Source of the DNA: Paenibacillus sp. AN1007 | Lineage (GTDB): Bacteria; Bacillota; Bacilli; Paenibacillales; Paenibacillaceae | DNA length: 64,000 bases | Assembly: GCF_040702995.1 (NCBI RefSeq) | Contig: NZ_CP159992.1 | Coordinates: 3,125,501-3,189,500, forward strand | Direction: 5' to 3' | In this document: positions 53,988 to 62,043 of the stretch, piece by piece | Layout: each line of letters starts with the position of its first letter | How positions within the stretch are numbered: the stretch's first letter is position 1 | Translations under genes and position numbers: made by a program | The notes under the pieces: generated by a model | What the model saw: the letters and a program-made list of their open reading frames with translations, nothing else | Told to the model about the DNA's origin: nothing | The model's database searches: none

Positions 53988-54059
53988 AATTAACATGTTA
54001 GCTGCTCGCCAGTCAATGAATTTTGTTAAAAAAAGAACTGTGCACTTAATTCGCAAAAA

Positions 54060-54091
54060 AAAGACACAGAGAACGGCTTCTCCATGTCTTT
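54060..54091 (-). terminator. Terminator of the LacI gene
   Basis: On the minus strand AAAGACATGGAGAA pairs with TTCTCTGTGTCTTT (two mismatches) around a 4-base loop and is followed by a T run, about 60 bases after the stop. Confidence 0.78.
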
Positions 54092-54148
54092 CCACTGCAT
54101 TCCTTTTTCCATTACACACGAACTCGGATAAAGGTGAGCCGCCCCTCA

Positions 54149-55180
54149 TTAAGTTTGTATGGAGTGATACTCATCCCTCATCATTAATGCCGCGTGAATT
54201 AACTTTCGTTCATGGGGGGCTTCCGGATTGTTCATCCGCCACAGCAGCTGATCTACAGCCCGCGCCCCGAGATGTTCTTTGGGAATATAAGCTGTAGCCA
54301 AAATAGGATCATCCGTCCGGGTATTATCAAACCCCGTGACTGCGCAGCGCTCGGGCACCTCAACCGCACGGTTCCGCAAAGCCTCCATAATGATAAACGC
54401 TGTATGATCGTTCGCACATATGACCACTTCTGGAATGTCTTCATGCTTCATGTCTTTGATCGTCTGCTGCATTTCGATATACTCCTGTACCAGCAGTCCC
54501 GGATGCTGCTCTGCCTTCAGATTCATCTCCTCCAGTCCCATCCGATATCCCAGCCAGCGTTCCCGGAAGCTGACCGCATCCGGCAGCTGACCGGCAAACT
54601 GGAACCGCTTGTATCCCTTCGCTGCAAGCATAAGCACCATCTCTTTCATACACTTTACGTTGTCGGCAAACACGGTATCGGCATGAATGGCCGAATCCTC
54701 GTGATCGACCATGACAAGCGGGATGCGCAGACGGTATATTTCGAGCAGTACCGATGTCGAGATCGTACCGACCGTAATTACTCCCCGAATCGCCTCGGGA
54801 TTCAGAACTGAAAACATATGATCCGAAGAAGGTTCTGTCAGCGTTAAGATGTCCATCCCCATTTCATTCAACCGGGCTGAGATGCCGTCGAATACAGGGC
54901 CCCAATACAAAGAAGAACGATTTTGTGAGCGTATGTTAGGAAATAGAACCAGTATGGTGCCCTCACACTTCTTCCTTGGTTTTGCACTGACAGAAAGAGG
55001 GTCTGACACTGGATAACGCTTCGGGTCTGTTTTAAAATAACCCAGCTGCCCTGCAGTCCTCATAATCATTTCTCGCGTGTACTCACTAACCCCCGGCTTT
55101 CCCGTCAGCGCACGAGAAACAGCGAACTTGGATACCCCCGCTGCATCTGCAATCTGCTGCATCGTCACTCTTTTGCCCAT
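54149..55180 (-). CDS. LacI-family transcriptional regulator
   Basis: 343 residues from the ATG at 55180 (MGKRVTMQQIADAAGVSKFAVSRALTGKPGVSEYTREMI), where the DNA-binding head begins; the open frame runs to 55285 through a palindrome and is unlikely to be used. The C-terminal sugar-binding domain has ILVLFPNIRSQN, GVITVGTIS, LVMVDHEDSA and VTGFDNTR. It probably represses the adjacent beta-mannosidase gene and is induced by mannose or a manno-oligosaccharide. Confidence 0.93.
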   Translation of the reverse strand: MGKRVTMQQIADAAGVSKFAVSRALTGKPGVSEYTREMIMRTAGQLGYFKTDPKRYPVSDPLSVSAKPRKKCEGTILVLFPNIRSQNRSSLYWGPVFDGISARLNEMGMDILTLTEPSSDHMFSVLNPEAIRGVITVGTISTSVLLEIYRLRIPLVMVDHEDSAIHADTVFADNVKCMKEMVLMLAAKGYKRFQFAGQLPDAVSFRERWLGYRMGLEEMNLKAEQHPGLLVQEYIEMQQTIKDMKHEDIPEVVICANDHTAFIIMEALRNRAVEVPERCAVTGFDNTRTDDPILATAYIPKEHLGARAVDQLLWRMNNPEAPHERKLIHAALMMRDEYHSIQT

Positions 55181-55222
55181 CTGCTCACCCGATTTTCCTG
55201 ATTTTCCATCCAGTGTAGCATA

Positions 55223-55264
55223 AAAACCCGGATGAACAAAACAAGTTTTGTTCATCCGGGTTTT
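55223..55264. terminator. 42-bp perfect palindrome, probable bidirectional terminator
   Basis: Arms of 20 bases are exactly complementary around AA (55243-55244). The core CCCGGATGAAC/GTTCATCCGGG is flanked by A and T tracts on both sides. It lies between the EamA stop and the LacI start. It can terminate in either direction and may also act as operator, since its right edge carries the motif GGTTTTGTTAG found in the mannosidase promoter. Confidence 0.7.
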
Positions 55265-55381
55265 GTTAGGCTTCATAATAAGCATCTATTGTATCCCGAT
55301 CATGGATCGGATTAACATCCACATCCATATCCTTTTTCATAAACTCTGAATTTCAAAAAAATTCATGGAAGCAGGTACATG

Positions 55382-56293
55382 TTACAGTACCGGGCGTTTG
55401 CTGCGTCTGAAGATAGGCAGAGACACTTTGATCTCTGTGATCAGAACGCCTGCCAGCATCAGCGCTGCTCCAACGTATCCTTGAAGTGTAAGTGACTCTC
55501 CTTGAAAAATAAAGGCAAACGCTGCCGCAAACAGCGGCTCCAGCGAAAAGATCAGGCTGGTTCTCGTCGGCGATGCATGACGCTGCGCGAAAGTCTGCAG
55601 CATGTAACCAAGCCCGCTGCATAATATGCCAAGTCCCAAGATTGATGCCCATGATTCCGGGGTATCCGGCAGCTGCGGCGTTTCGAACAAAAATGCGGCT
55701 GCGGTTCCCCATAGTGCCGCAGTCCCCAGCTGAACAACGCCAAGAGTAAGCGGATCATGCTTTGGCGTGTATTTACCTGCAAGCATGATATAAACGGCAT
55801 ACGCCAGTGCTGCGAGAATACACAACAGATCCCCGAGGTGCAGACTCATTTCATGCTGCAGCGTCAATAATCCAAGTCCTGCTACAGCGACCGTAATGCT
55901 GATAGTCAGTCGTTTATCCGGCAGCCGCCAACGCAGGATCGTCGTTAATATCGGCACGAAAATGACAGCCAGACTGATCAGAAATCCCGCCTGGGACGCC
56001 GTTGTCCGCTGCACACCATAAGTAATGAAGACAAAAGCAGCAAATAAAGCTGTACCGAGAATACCTCCCGCTGCCAGTGTCCCACGATCCACTTTCCACA
56101 AACGCCTGTGGAACAGCAGCCCTGCCGCTGCAAAAGCTATGCCGAATCGCAAAGCAATTAGATTAAGTTCCTGAATAGAGGCTAGTCCTGATTTCATAAA
56201 CAGATAGGAAGACCCCCATATAACGGTTGCGAGCAGCATCTGCACATCTGCTCTTCGTGATGCTTGAATTTGTTTTCCCTTTACCCCGTCCAT
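55382..56293 (-). CDS. EamA/DMT-family transporter
   Basis: 303 residues, about ten membrane helices in two EamA repeats: LLATVIWGSSYLFMKSGLASIQELNLIALRFGIAF at the start of the first and LGDLLCILAALAYAVYIMLAGKY at the start of the second, with PTRTSLIFSLEPLFAAAFAFIFQGESL near the end. Drug/metabolite exporter of unknown substrate. Divergent from a LysR regulator, with a LysR-type box between them, so the LysR protein probably controls it. Confidence 0.92.
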   Translation of the reverse strand: MDGVKGKQIQASRRADVQMLLATVIWGSSYLFMKSGLASIQELNLIALRFGIAFAAAGLLFHRRLWKVDRGTLAAGGILGTALFAAFVFITYGVQRTTASQAGFLISLAVIFVPILTTILRWRLPDKRLTISITVAVAGLGLLTLQHEMSLHLGDLLCILAALAYAVYIMLAGKYTPKHDPLTLGVVQLGTAALWGTAAAFLFETPQLPDTPESWASILGLGILCSGLGYMLQTFAQRHASPTRTSLIFSLEPLFAAAFAFIFQGESLTLQGYVGAALMLAGVLITEIKVSLPIFRRSKRPVL

Positions 56294-56385
56294 CCTGCTT
56301 CTACCTTCATTCTTCTATATAGTCTGAGCTGTATTGTATGTAATACCAACTAACTCACCTTGGAAAGTATATACGATCTCTTTGC

Positions 56386-56409
56386 ATTATAAAAATGAAT
56401 ATTTATAAT
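56386..56409. promoter_or_regulatory. LysR-type box between EamA and LysR
   Basis: ATTATAAA-AATGAATA-TTTATAAT, a perfect 8-bp inverted repeat with the T-N11-A pattern that LysR regulators bind, in the divergent promoter region. Confidence 0.6.
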
Positions 56410-56473
56410 AGTTAATATGAAATAAACTCATGTATAACAATGCATGCCGACACAGAAAGGAAGTCTCCCTTCA

Positions 56474-57364
56474 ATGTCTCTGATCAAATATGAGATTCTG
56501 AATACTGTCGTCGAATACGGCAGTCTGACCAAAGCATCCGAAGTCCTGAACATTACACAATCTGCCGTAAGCCACGCTATCACAAGTCTGGAGAGTGACT
56601 GCGGCTTTTCTCTGCTGCATCGAAGCCGCGCCGGTGTAAGGGTCACTGCTGAGGGGGAACGTATTCTCGGTTATACACGGGAGATTATACGCTGGGCGGA
56701 GCTGATGAATCAGGAGATTTCCTTGATCCGCGGCGCCGAGATCGGTACAGTACGCATCGGTACATTTGCCAGTGTCTCCACCCAGTGGCTTCCCGGTATT
56801 CTCAAGCAGTTCCGGCTTCACCATCCCGGGATTGAGATCAAGCTGTGGGAAGGTGACTATGCCGAGATTGAGAACTGGCTGGCCAGCGGTGCCATCGACC
56901 TTGGTTTTTTATCTCTTGGCGAATCAACACCATTCGAAACCATCACATTGCAAAAAGACAGGATGATGTGCATCCTGCCTCTTGATCATGATCTCGCTTC
57001 AGAGGAATCGGTATCATTCGAGCTTTTACTGGAACAGCCCTTCATCCTTCCCAAGTGGGGCGGTGACAACGAGATTGAACGTTTGATCCGGCAGCACGCC
57101 GCCAAGTTGAACGTTGTGTACGAAGTTGCCGAGGATCAGGCGATTATGGCCATGGTCCAGAGCGGACTTGGTATCAGTCTGCTTCCGGAGATGGTGCTGC
57201 AAAATCATACGCATTCCCTCGCTATTGTACCGCTTGCGGGAGATCCCTATCGAATGATTGGTCTAGCGTGCGCTTCGCTTCGCAATCTGTCACCGGCAGC
57301 ACGTCGTTATATCGAGGAAGTACAGCAATGGCTAGGCTCTGATCGAGGAATATCACATTCATAA
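56474..57364 (+). CDS. LysR-family transcriptional regulator
   Basis: 296 residues from the ATG at 56474 (MSLIKYEILNTVVEYGSLTKASEVLNITQSAVSHAITSLE), with AAAGGAAG 12 bases upstream; an earlier ATG at 56444 lacks a site. Helix-turn-helix at about 15-45, then a LysR substrate domain (VRIGTFASVSTQWLPGILKQF, DLGFLSLGES, MVQSGLGISLLPEM). Divergent from the EamA transporter gene. Confidence 0.92.
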   Translation: MSLIKYEILNTVVEYGSLTKASEVLNITQSAVSHAITSLESDCGFSLLHRSRAGVRVTAEGERILGYTREIIRWAELMNQEISLIRGAEIGTVRIGTFASVSTQWLPGILKQFRLHHPGIEIKLWEGDYAEIENWLASGAIDLGFLSLGESTPFETITLQKDRMMCILPLDHDLASEESVSFELLLEQPFILPKWGGDNEIERLIRQHAAKLNVVYEVAEDQAIMAMVQSGLGISLLPEMVLQNHTHSLAIVPLAGDPYRMIGLACASLRNLSPAARRYIEEVQQWLGSDRGISHS

Positions 57365-57417
57365 GAGGACTGAGAGGAAAGCGAAGACACGTCCATACTT
57401 TTGATTTTGCTTCTTCG

Positions 57418-57900
57418 TTAATCCCAGACCCGATCCAGCTGATCGGCATAATAACGTATCGCCCGGTTGTAGTCTTTGATTCGCTGATCTCCAGAAGTAT
57501 CCGCAAGTTGAACGAGCAGCCGCTGCATCGCTTCCGTATGCTCTCCAAGGTTGTAGAGCACCATGGCATAGAACACTTCGAATTCACGGTGCTCTGGAAA
57601 CTCCGTAATCCCCGTAAGCAACCATGTTCTGGCCTGCTCATATTGTCCGAGCGTACGATAGGTGCTCCCTAGACCTAAAATAGCCCCAGCCCGATCTTCC
57701 GCGGAAAGTTTCAGCTGTAGTGCTTGTTCATAATAGGGTACTGCTTCCCGTTCCAAACCGAGTGAATCATGGGCCCAAGCGAGTTGATACCAACCTTCTC
57801 CATTTTCCGGCTCCCGTTCCGTAATCTTGTGCAGAAGCTCGATGGCTTCCTGCATTCTCCCTTCCTGACGCCAGTGTAAGGCCTGCTGCAGATCATTCAT
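57418..57900 (-). CDS. Tetratricopeptide-repeat protein
   Basis: 160 residues made almost wholly of TPR units: LQQALHWRQEGRMQEAIELLHKITEREPENGEGWYQLAWAHDSLGLEREAVPYYEQALQL and later AILGLGSTYRTLGQYEQARTWLLTGITEFPEHREFEVFYAMVLYNLGEHTEAMQRLL. It is a cytosolic protein-protein interaction module; the partner is unknown. Single gene, convergent with the LysR gene. Confidence 0.88.
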   Translation of the reverse strand: MNDLQQALHWRQEGRMQEAIELLHKITEREPENGEGWYQLAWAHDSLGLEREAVPYYEQALQLKLSAEDRAGAILGLGSTYRTLGQYEQARTWLLTGITEFPEHREFEVFYAMVLYNLGEHTEAMQRLLVQLADTSGDQRIKDYNRAIRYYADQLDRVWD

Positions 57901-58071
57901 GCTGTCACATCCTATATCAAAAATGGGTATTCATATACATCCCTTACAATTTTTCAACCAAACGCCGCCTAAAGCCACGCAGAAAAGCACACGTTGAAAT
58001 GACAGCAGCGCTGCGTTTGAGCAGCCGCACTCCAACATGTGCTTCCTGAAGAGCGTCCCCGCTCTTTTCTG

Positions 58072-58929
58072 TTAAGTCCAAGTTGTATTTACGACCATGA
58101 CGATAAATATAAGCATCAAATAATTGACCGAGATCAAAAAGTTCACCTTCGCCCACTTCTCGTCATCCTGTGTGTTTAAACCGCTGAGTGTATGTACAAA
58201 CCAGATTATGCTGCTGATCAGAGATATGATGAGGAAGATCAGCCCGACGTAATCAAAATAATACAGCAGGAATACCGCAGGAATGAGCAGAAACACATAA
58301 GGTATCATCTGGAGCTTGGTTCGTTTCACCCCTTTGACCACGGGTAGAAGCGGAAATCCCGCAGCTCGATATTCTTCAACGCGACGAATACCCAGAGACC
58401 AGAAGTGTGGTGGCTGCCACAAAAATAAAAATGCAAACAGCAGCCATGCACCTGCATCAATTTCGTCCGTAACCGCCGTATAACCAATTACCGGCGGCAT
58501 CGCTCCTGCAATCCCCCCCAGGGATGTACTCCACGTTGAACTGCGTTTCAGCCACATCGTATAAATCACGATATAAGCAAACCAACCAAGCAGCGCCATC
58601 CAGCCTGACAGCGGATTCACCAGCAGAAACAATACGGCTAAACCAGCCGCGCCGAGTACCAAACCGTACCCAAGAACGAATCCAGGCTTCAGATGGTTAA
58701 TGTAGTCCATTCTTTTTTTCGTTCGTTCCATCTTCTGATCCAGCTCACGGTCCCAATAGTTGTTGATGACACAGGCCGAAGCAATGACCAAAGTTGAACC
58801 AATTAGAACCATAAGCAGCAATCCCCATGCGATATTCCATTGTGAAGCGACCCAGAAACCGACGGCAACTGCAAATACATTCAGCCTTAACAGTCCGGGC
58901 TTGGTTAGTGCAATCATGTCTTTAAGCAT
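58072..58929 (-). CDS. ctaB: Heme O synthase (protoheme IX farnesyltransferase) CtaB
   Basis: 285 residues from the ATG at 58929 with AGGAGGCTTCTG upstream; the open frame extends to 59007. UbiA-type prenyltransferase with about eight helices: LTKPGLLRLNVFAVAVGF, the Asp-rich NNYWDRELDQKMERTKKR, MPPVIGYTAV, FLFLWQPPHFWSL and EEYRAAGFPLLPVVKG. It adds a farnesyl group to heme B for the terminal oxidase. The oxidase genes themselves are not in the window. Confidence 0.95.
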   Translation of the reverse strand: MLKDMIALTKPGLLRLNVFAVAVGFWVASQWNIAWGLLLMVLIGSTLVIASACVINNYWDRELDQKMERTKKRMDYINHLKPGFVLGYGLVLGAAGLAVLFLLVNPLSGWMALLGWFAYIVIYTMWLKRSSTWSTSLGGIAGAMPPVIGYTAVTDEIDAGAWLLFAFLFLWQPPHFWSLGIRRVEEYRAAGFPLLPVVKGVKRTKLQMIPYVFLLIPAVFLLYYFDYVGLIFLIISLISSIIWFVHTLSGLNTQDDEKWAKVNFLISVNYLMLIFIVMVVNTTWT

Positions 58930-58992
58930 CAGAAGCCTCCTGAACGATGTAAAAACGCCATTCCTATAATGATACATGTACCAACAACGAAT

Positions 58993-59006
58993 TACAATCG
59001 CTTTCA
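58993..59006. promoter_or_regulatory. Possible cre site upstream of ctaB
   Basis: On the minus strand TGAAAGCGATTGTA matches the cre consensus at 12 of 14 positions, about 65-75 bases upstream of the ctaB start. Weak by itself. Confidence 0.35.
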
Positions 59007-59023
59007 AGCATTTGTCATAACAA

Positions 59024-59061
59024 AAAGCATTCTTCCCCTTCTTAGAGAGGAAGAATGCTTT
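59024..59061 (-). terminator. Terminator of the exported-protein gene
   Basis: A 13-bp perfect stem AAAGCATTCTTCC / GGAAGAATGCTTT with a 12-base loop. On the minus strand a T run follows. It lies 34 bases after the stop. Confidence 0.9.
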
Positions 59062-59094
59062 AACTGGTTGGATTAATCTTAATCTATGATTTAT

Positions 59095-59661
59095 TTAAGG
59101 GATATACTGCTGTACAATCTTGATGACTTTACCATCTTGAATTGTAAGGTGATATGGGAATACGGAAAGATCCATAATCTGCTTGTTTCCGTATAATGAT
59201 TCGAATTTGGACAGTGTCACCGGCTCGTTCCACTGGATTTCTGTTCCTTGTACTGTACCATCGCGATCATACAGCTGCATGAGCACTTTGGCGTCAGCAT
59301 TGACCTCAACCTGTTCCTGCTCTTTATTATCATTAATAATATAGTAACCGTCCGGCGCTCCATCTATGCCCGCATCGGGATTACGCTGTTTGAAAATCTC
59401 ATCTGCTTCTTCGCCTTGATACCAGCCAATTTTGTCTATAGTCAGCATTAATTTTCCGTCTTCAACACGCATTCCGTCAATATAAGCTGTATACACTTCG
59501 GAATTTGCGGGCTGTGCTTTATTCGCAGCTGGTGACTGAACATTCGTACGCTCCTCTGCATTCGCAGGGGTAAGCAAATATGTAGTCAGCACGATGATGC
59601 CAAGCAGAGCTGCTGCTGCACCGATCATCCGTAATCTCCATTGTTTCGCCGCGTTCTTCAT
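59095..59661 (-). CDS. Membrane-anchored or exported protein of unknown function
   Basis: 188 residues from the ATG at 59661 (AGGAGAG seven bases upstream); an ATG two codons earlier is too close to the site. Signal or anchor helix MIGAAAALLGIIVLTTYLLTP with possible cleavage at ANA. The mature part has YTAYIDGMRVEDGKLMLTIDKIGWYQGEEADEIFKQ, GYYIINDNKE, QLYDRDGTVQGTEIQW and FPYHLTIQDGKVIKIVQQYIP. The pattern resembles small Bacillales envelope proteins with a beta domain; I cannot name the family. Single gene with a strong terminator. Confidence 0.78.
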   Translation of the reverse strand: MKNAAKQWRLRMIGAAAALLGIIVLTTYLLTPANAEERTNVQSPAANKAQPANSEVYTAYIDGMRVEDGKLMLTIDKIGWYQGEEADEIFKQRNPDAGIDGAPDGYYIINDNKEQEQVEVNADAKVLMQLYDRDGTVQGTEIQWNEPVTLSKFESLYGNKQIMDLSVFPYHLTIQDGKVIKIVQQYIP

Positions 59662-59667
59662 GCCCAT

Positions 59668-59993
59668 CTCTCCTTCATTTACGTGACTTTCAATAACCTT
59701 TAATAAATTTCACTTTCACTAACCAACATTTCTCTTCTCCAATTATTAAACGAAAGCTTTCCTTCTCAAACGAACAACCTGTATTTTTACGAGTTCATGT
59801 GCTATGTACTCATCATACGTCATACCGTTTCTTCAAAAGTATCAGCCAGATTAAAAATAGTTACAATCCACGTCATCACTACCGCACCTGTTTACCTGTT
59901 AAGATTAGAGAAACCCCAAATGAGATGCATTCGGGGTTTCTGCTTCATCTATCTTAATGTATGCTTGTCCGGTCAGCTTATGCCTGAATATTT
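59668..59993. other. Intergenic region, about 326 bp
   Basis: No credible gene. It holds the promoter of the exported-protein gene (not located) and the hairpin at 59910-59940 that ends the DUF3243 gene. Confidence 0.5.
59910..59940 (-). terminator. Terminator of the DUF3243 gene
   Basis: GAAACCCC pairs with GGGGTTTC, with an inner AATG/CATT helix. On the minus strand a T-rich tract follows. It lies about 54 bases after the stop. Confidence 0.7.
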
Positions 59994-60347
59994 CTAGTGA
60001 CTTGTTCTGGTATCTTGGGCCAAACGAACCAGCATATGAGCCAGCATATGGCGCTCCTGTTCTTTCCCTACATTCCACAGTTCCTGCAGCAGCTTCTCTT
60101 CACGATTGCGAGGTTCTTCGTTAGCCGCCAAGTGATCTGCTACTTTTTGTGCGATTTTAGCCATCTGCTCTTCACTTAAACCGATGGATTCACCCATGGC
60201 AATCCGTTTGCCGAGGTATTCTTTGAATGCATCAAAATTTTGTAAAATCTGATCTCTTTCTTCGGGTGCAATCTTTTCAATTGCGCTGTCTACCTGATCT
60301 GTCGAAACCTGTCCGTTTTTGTGGATCACATGATTTTGTTCATTCAT
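59994..60347 (-). CDS. DUF3243 family protein
   Basis: 117 residues. FDAFKEYLGKRIAMGESIGLSEEQMAKIAQKVADHLA, EPRNREEKLLQELWNVGKEQERHMLAHMLVRLAQ is the DUF3243 signature found in many Bacillales. Small, soluble and helical; function unknown. The ribosome site is GAGGAGGTAACACC. Single gene. Confidence 0.9.
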   Translation of the reverse strand: MNEQNHVIHKNGQVSTDQVDSAIEKIAPEERDQILQNFDAFKEYLGKRIAMGESIGLSEEQMAKIAQKVADHLAANEEPRNREEKLLQELWNVGKEQERHMLAHMLVRLAQDTRTSH

Positions 60348-60611
60348 TGGTGTTACCTCCTCAGTTTAATTGCTTATTTATATTGACTGTTTATAACGAG
60401 CTTGCTAAAAGCTTCACAAGCAAGAGTCATTTATAATATAAACGTACTGCTGAAGTTTAATCAGTATACGTCAATTTCGTTTTTTTTGAGAATTATATGC
60501 GAAAACAGCCGTTTCAAAAATGATCATGGGGTTAATCGTTTTACATATACCATCTGATGTCTGGTTATGTTAGTTAATATGGATAACGACGGAGTTTAAG
60601 GAGGAAATCAT

Positions 60612-60821
60612 ATGAATGACAAGCCCAAACATGAGAAAACAAAAGATGAACTGAAGCCTGGTGTGAACACCGTTATCGAACCCGATCCAAGAAATCCAGG
60701 ACCAACGGACATGATTGAAGGTGTTGTCGGTGATATCGTGGATAATATTCGCAAGGATTTTACCCATGACAAACCTGATCGTTCTGCGGAAAAGAACAAA
60801 ACAGACCATCCCGAAAAATAA
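60612..60821 (+). CDS. Small hydrophilic protein
   Basis: 69 residues, rich in Lys, Asp and Pro (KDELKPGVNTVIEPDPRNPGPTDMIEGVVGDIVDNIRKD). The central part could form a short amphipathic helix; the ends look disordered. TAAGGAGG lies seven bases before the ATG and a strong terminator follows, so it is a real small gene. It has the look of stress- or sporulation-induced small proteins, without a recognised family. Confidence 0.75.
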   Translation: MNDKPKHEKTKDELKPGVNTVIEPDPRNPGPTDMIEGVVGDIVDNIRKDFTHDKPDRSAEKNKTDHPEK

Positions 60822-60853
60822 ATATACCTTTATATTCCGTTAAACATGAGAAA

Positions 60854-60898
60854 GAGTCCTCCTTTTGCCTGCTGTCCGGCTTTGGAGGACTCTTTTTT
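60854..60898 (+). terminator. Terminator of the small-protein gene
   Basis: A 9-bp perfect stem GAGTCCTCC / GGAGGACTC with a 21-base loop followed by six T, 32 bases after the stop. The A-rich flank suggests that it also works for the minus-strand oxidoreductase gene. Confidence 0.88.
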
Positions 60899-60923
60899 AC
60901 TTGTTTTTATGATGGCGTAACGC

Positions 60924-61838
60924 TTAACCTTTGGCGATCTGCTGCAGCGTTTTATGAATCCAGATCGCGGCAATAGCGCCTTCACCCATAGCAACCGTTG
61001 CCTGCTCTGCATGAACACCAAGGTCCCCTGCAATCCACACCTGTGGTGCGGCCTGCATGCTGCGAGGGTTTGCTTCCACATGTTTATTGTCTGCTATGAC
61101 AGCACCCAGCTGTTCGGCAAGTTCGTAATGAACCCGGTTACCGCCAAAAGCAATAAATCCACGTTCCGATTCGAAAATCTGCCCATCTTCGGTGAGTACA
61201 CCAGTGATATGCCCATCCTCCATCTGCTGTACTTCCTGCACAGCCGCTTCCAGATAACGGACTCCCGCCTGCTTCATCTGACGATGAAGCTCGGCAGAGA
61301 TCTCTGTCTGTTCATGATTGATATATAACAGATCCTCTGTGCGTTCAATCAGAGTCATCGCCATATTTGCTCCAGCTTCACCTGCTCCCAGCAGAATGGT
61401 CCGTTTCCCCTGTATTTCATATCCGTCACAATCGGGGCATACGTAGACGGTTCTGCCAAGGGTTGGCTTCAATCCGGGTATATCCGGCACGCGGTCCGTT
61501 AACCCGGTGGCCAGCAGCACCGTTTTGGCCTCATATAAGGTTCCCGAAGAACCTTTAAGCCTGATTTTTTCGTCCTTCACACGTACAGCTTCTATAATTC
61601 GATCCCGTTCAATAGACACACCTGTTCGTTCGGCCTGCATTCTGCCAAGGTCTCGAAGTTCTTGTCCCGAGATACCATCCGGGTATCCAAGAATATTATG
61701 GTACGTTCTACACAGCGTTGACCGTCCTTCTCCGGCATCCACAACCAGTACTTGATGCGCTGAATAACGTCCAAGCTGGATGGCAGCTTGAAGCCCTGCG
61801 AGCCCCCCACCCACAATAATGCAATCCATCTCTCGCAT
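60924..61838 (-). CDS. Thioredoxin-reductase-like FAD/NAD(P) oxidoreductase
   Basis: 304 residues. FAD site CIIVGGGLAGLQAAIQLGRY, redox-active VCPDCDGYE (a CxxC like that of thioredoxin reductase), NAD(P) site ILLGAGEAGANMAM, and the FAD-closing VWIAGDLGVHAEQATVAMGEG. About the size of bacterial thioredoxin reductase, but the region after the CxxC and the C-terminus diverge, so it may reduce another disulfide protein. CAGGAGGAG precedes the ATG. Single gene. Confidence 0.9.
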   Translation of the reverse strand: MREMDCIIVGGGLAGLQAAIQLGRYSAHQVLVVDAGEGRSTLCRTYHNILGYPDGISGQELRDLGRMQAERTGVSIERDRIIEAVRVKDEKIRLKGSSGTLYEAKTVLLATGLTDRVPDIPGLKPTLGRTVYVCPDCDGYEIQGKRTILLGAGEAGANMAMTLIERTEDLLYINHEQTEISAELHRQMKQAGVRYLEAAVQEVQQMEDGHITGVLTEDGQIFESERGFIAFGGNRVHYELAEQLGAVIADNKHVEANPRSMQAAPQVWIAGDLGVHAEQATVAMGEGAIAAIWIHKTLQQIAKG

Positions 61839-61978
61839 GCTTCTTCTCCTCCTGTATATCCAATACTTGATTTTATAGGGTATAACCTACAGGACCATCG
61901 TTGTCCTTCTATACATTAAACCGTACAAACAGGCTTAAACGCCCTGACTTATCCCATAGCTTATACCAAAAATAAAAG

Positions 61979-62016
61979 ACCCAAACCTCCGGTTTCAGCC
62001 AACGAAGGTTCGGGTT
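61979..62016 (-). terminator. Terminator of the SLH-GH18 gene
   Basis: On the minus strand ACCCGAACCTTCG pairs with CGGAGGTTTGGGT (two mismatches) and is followed by CTTTTATTTT. It lies about 28 bases after the stop. Confidence 0.82.
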
Positions 62017-62043
62017 CACTGCTCCATAAGAGCTTGAGCTTGG

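Noticed and set aside
57944..58156. Minus-strand open frame ending SGDALQEAHVGVRLLKRSA.. after ctaB
   Set aside because: It overlaps the ctaB 3' end in another frame and lacks a start signal. The basic tail looks coding-like, but no homologue is recognised.
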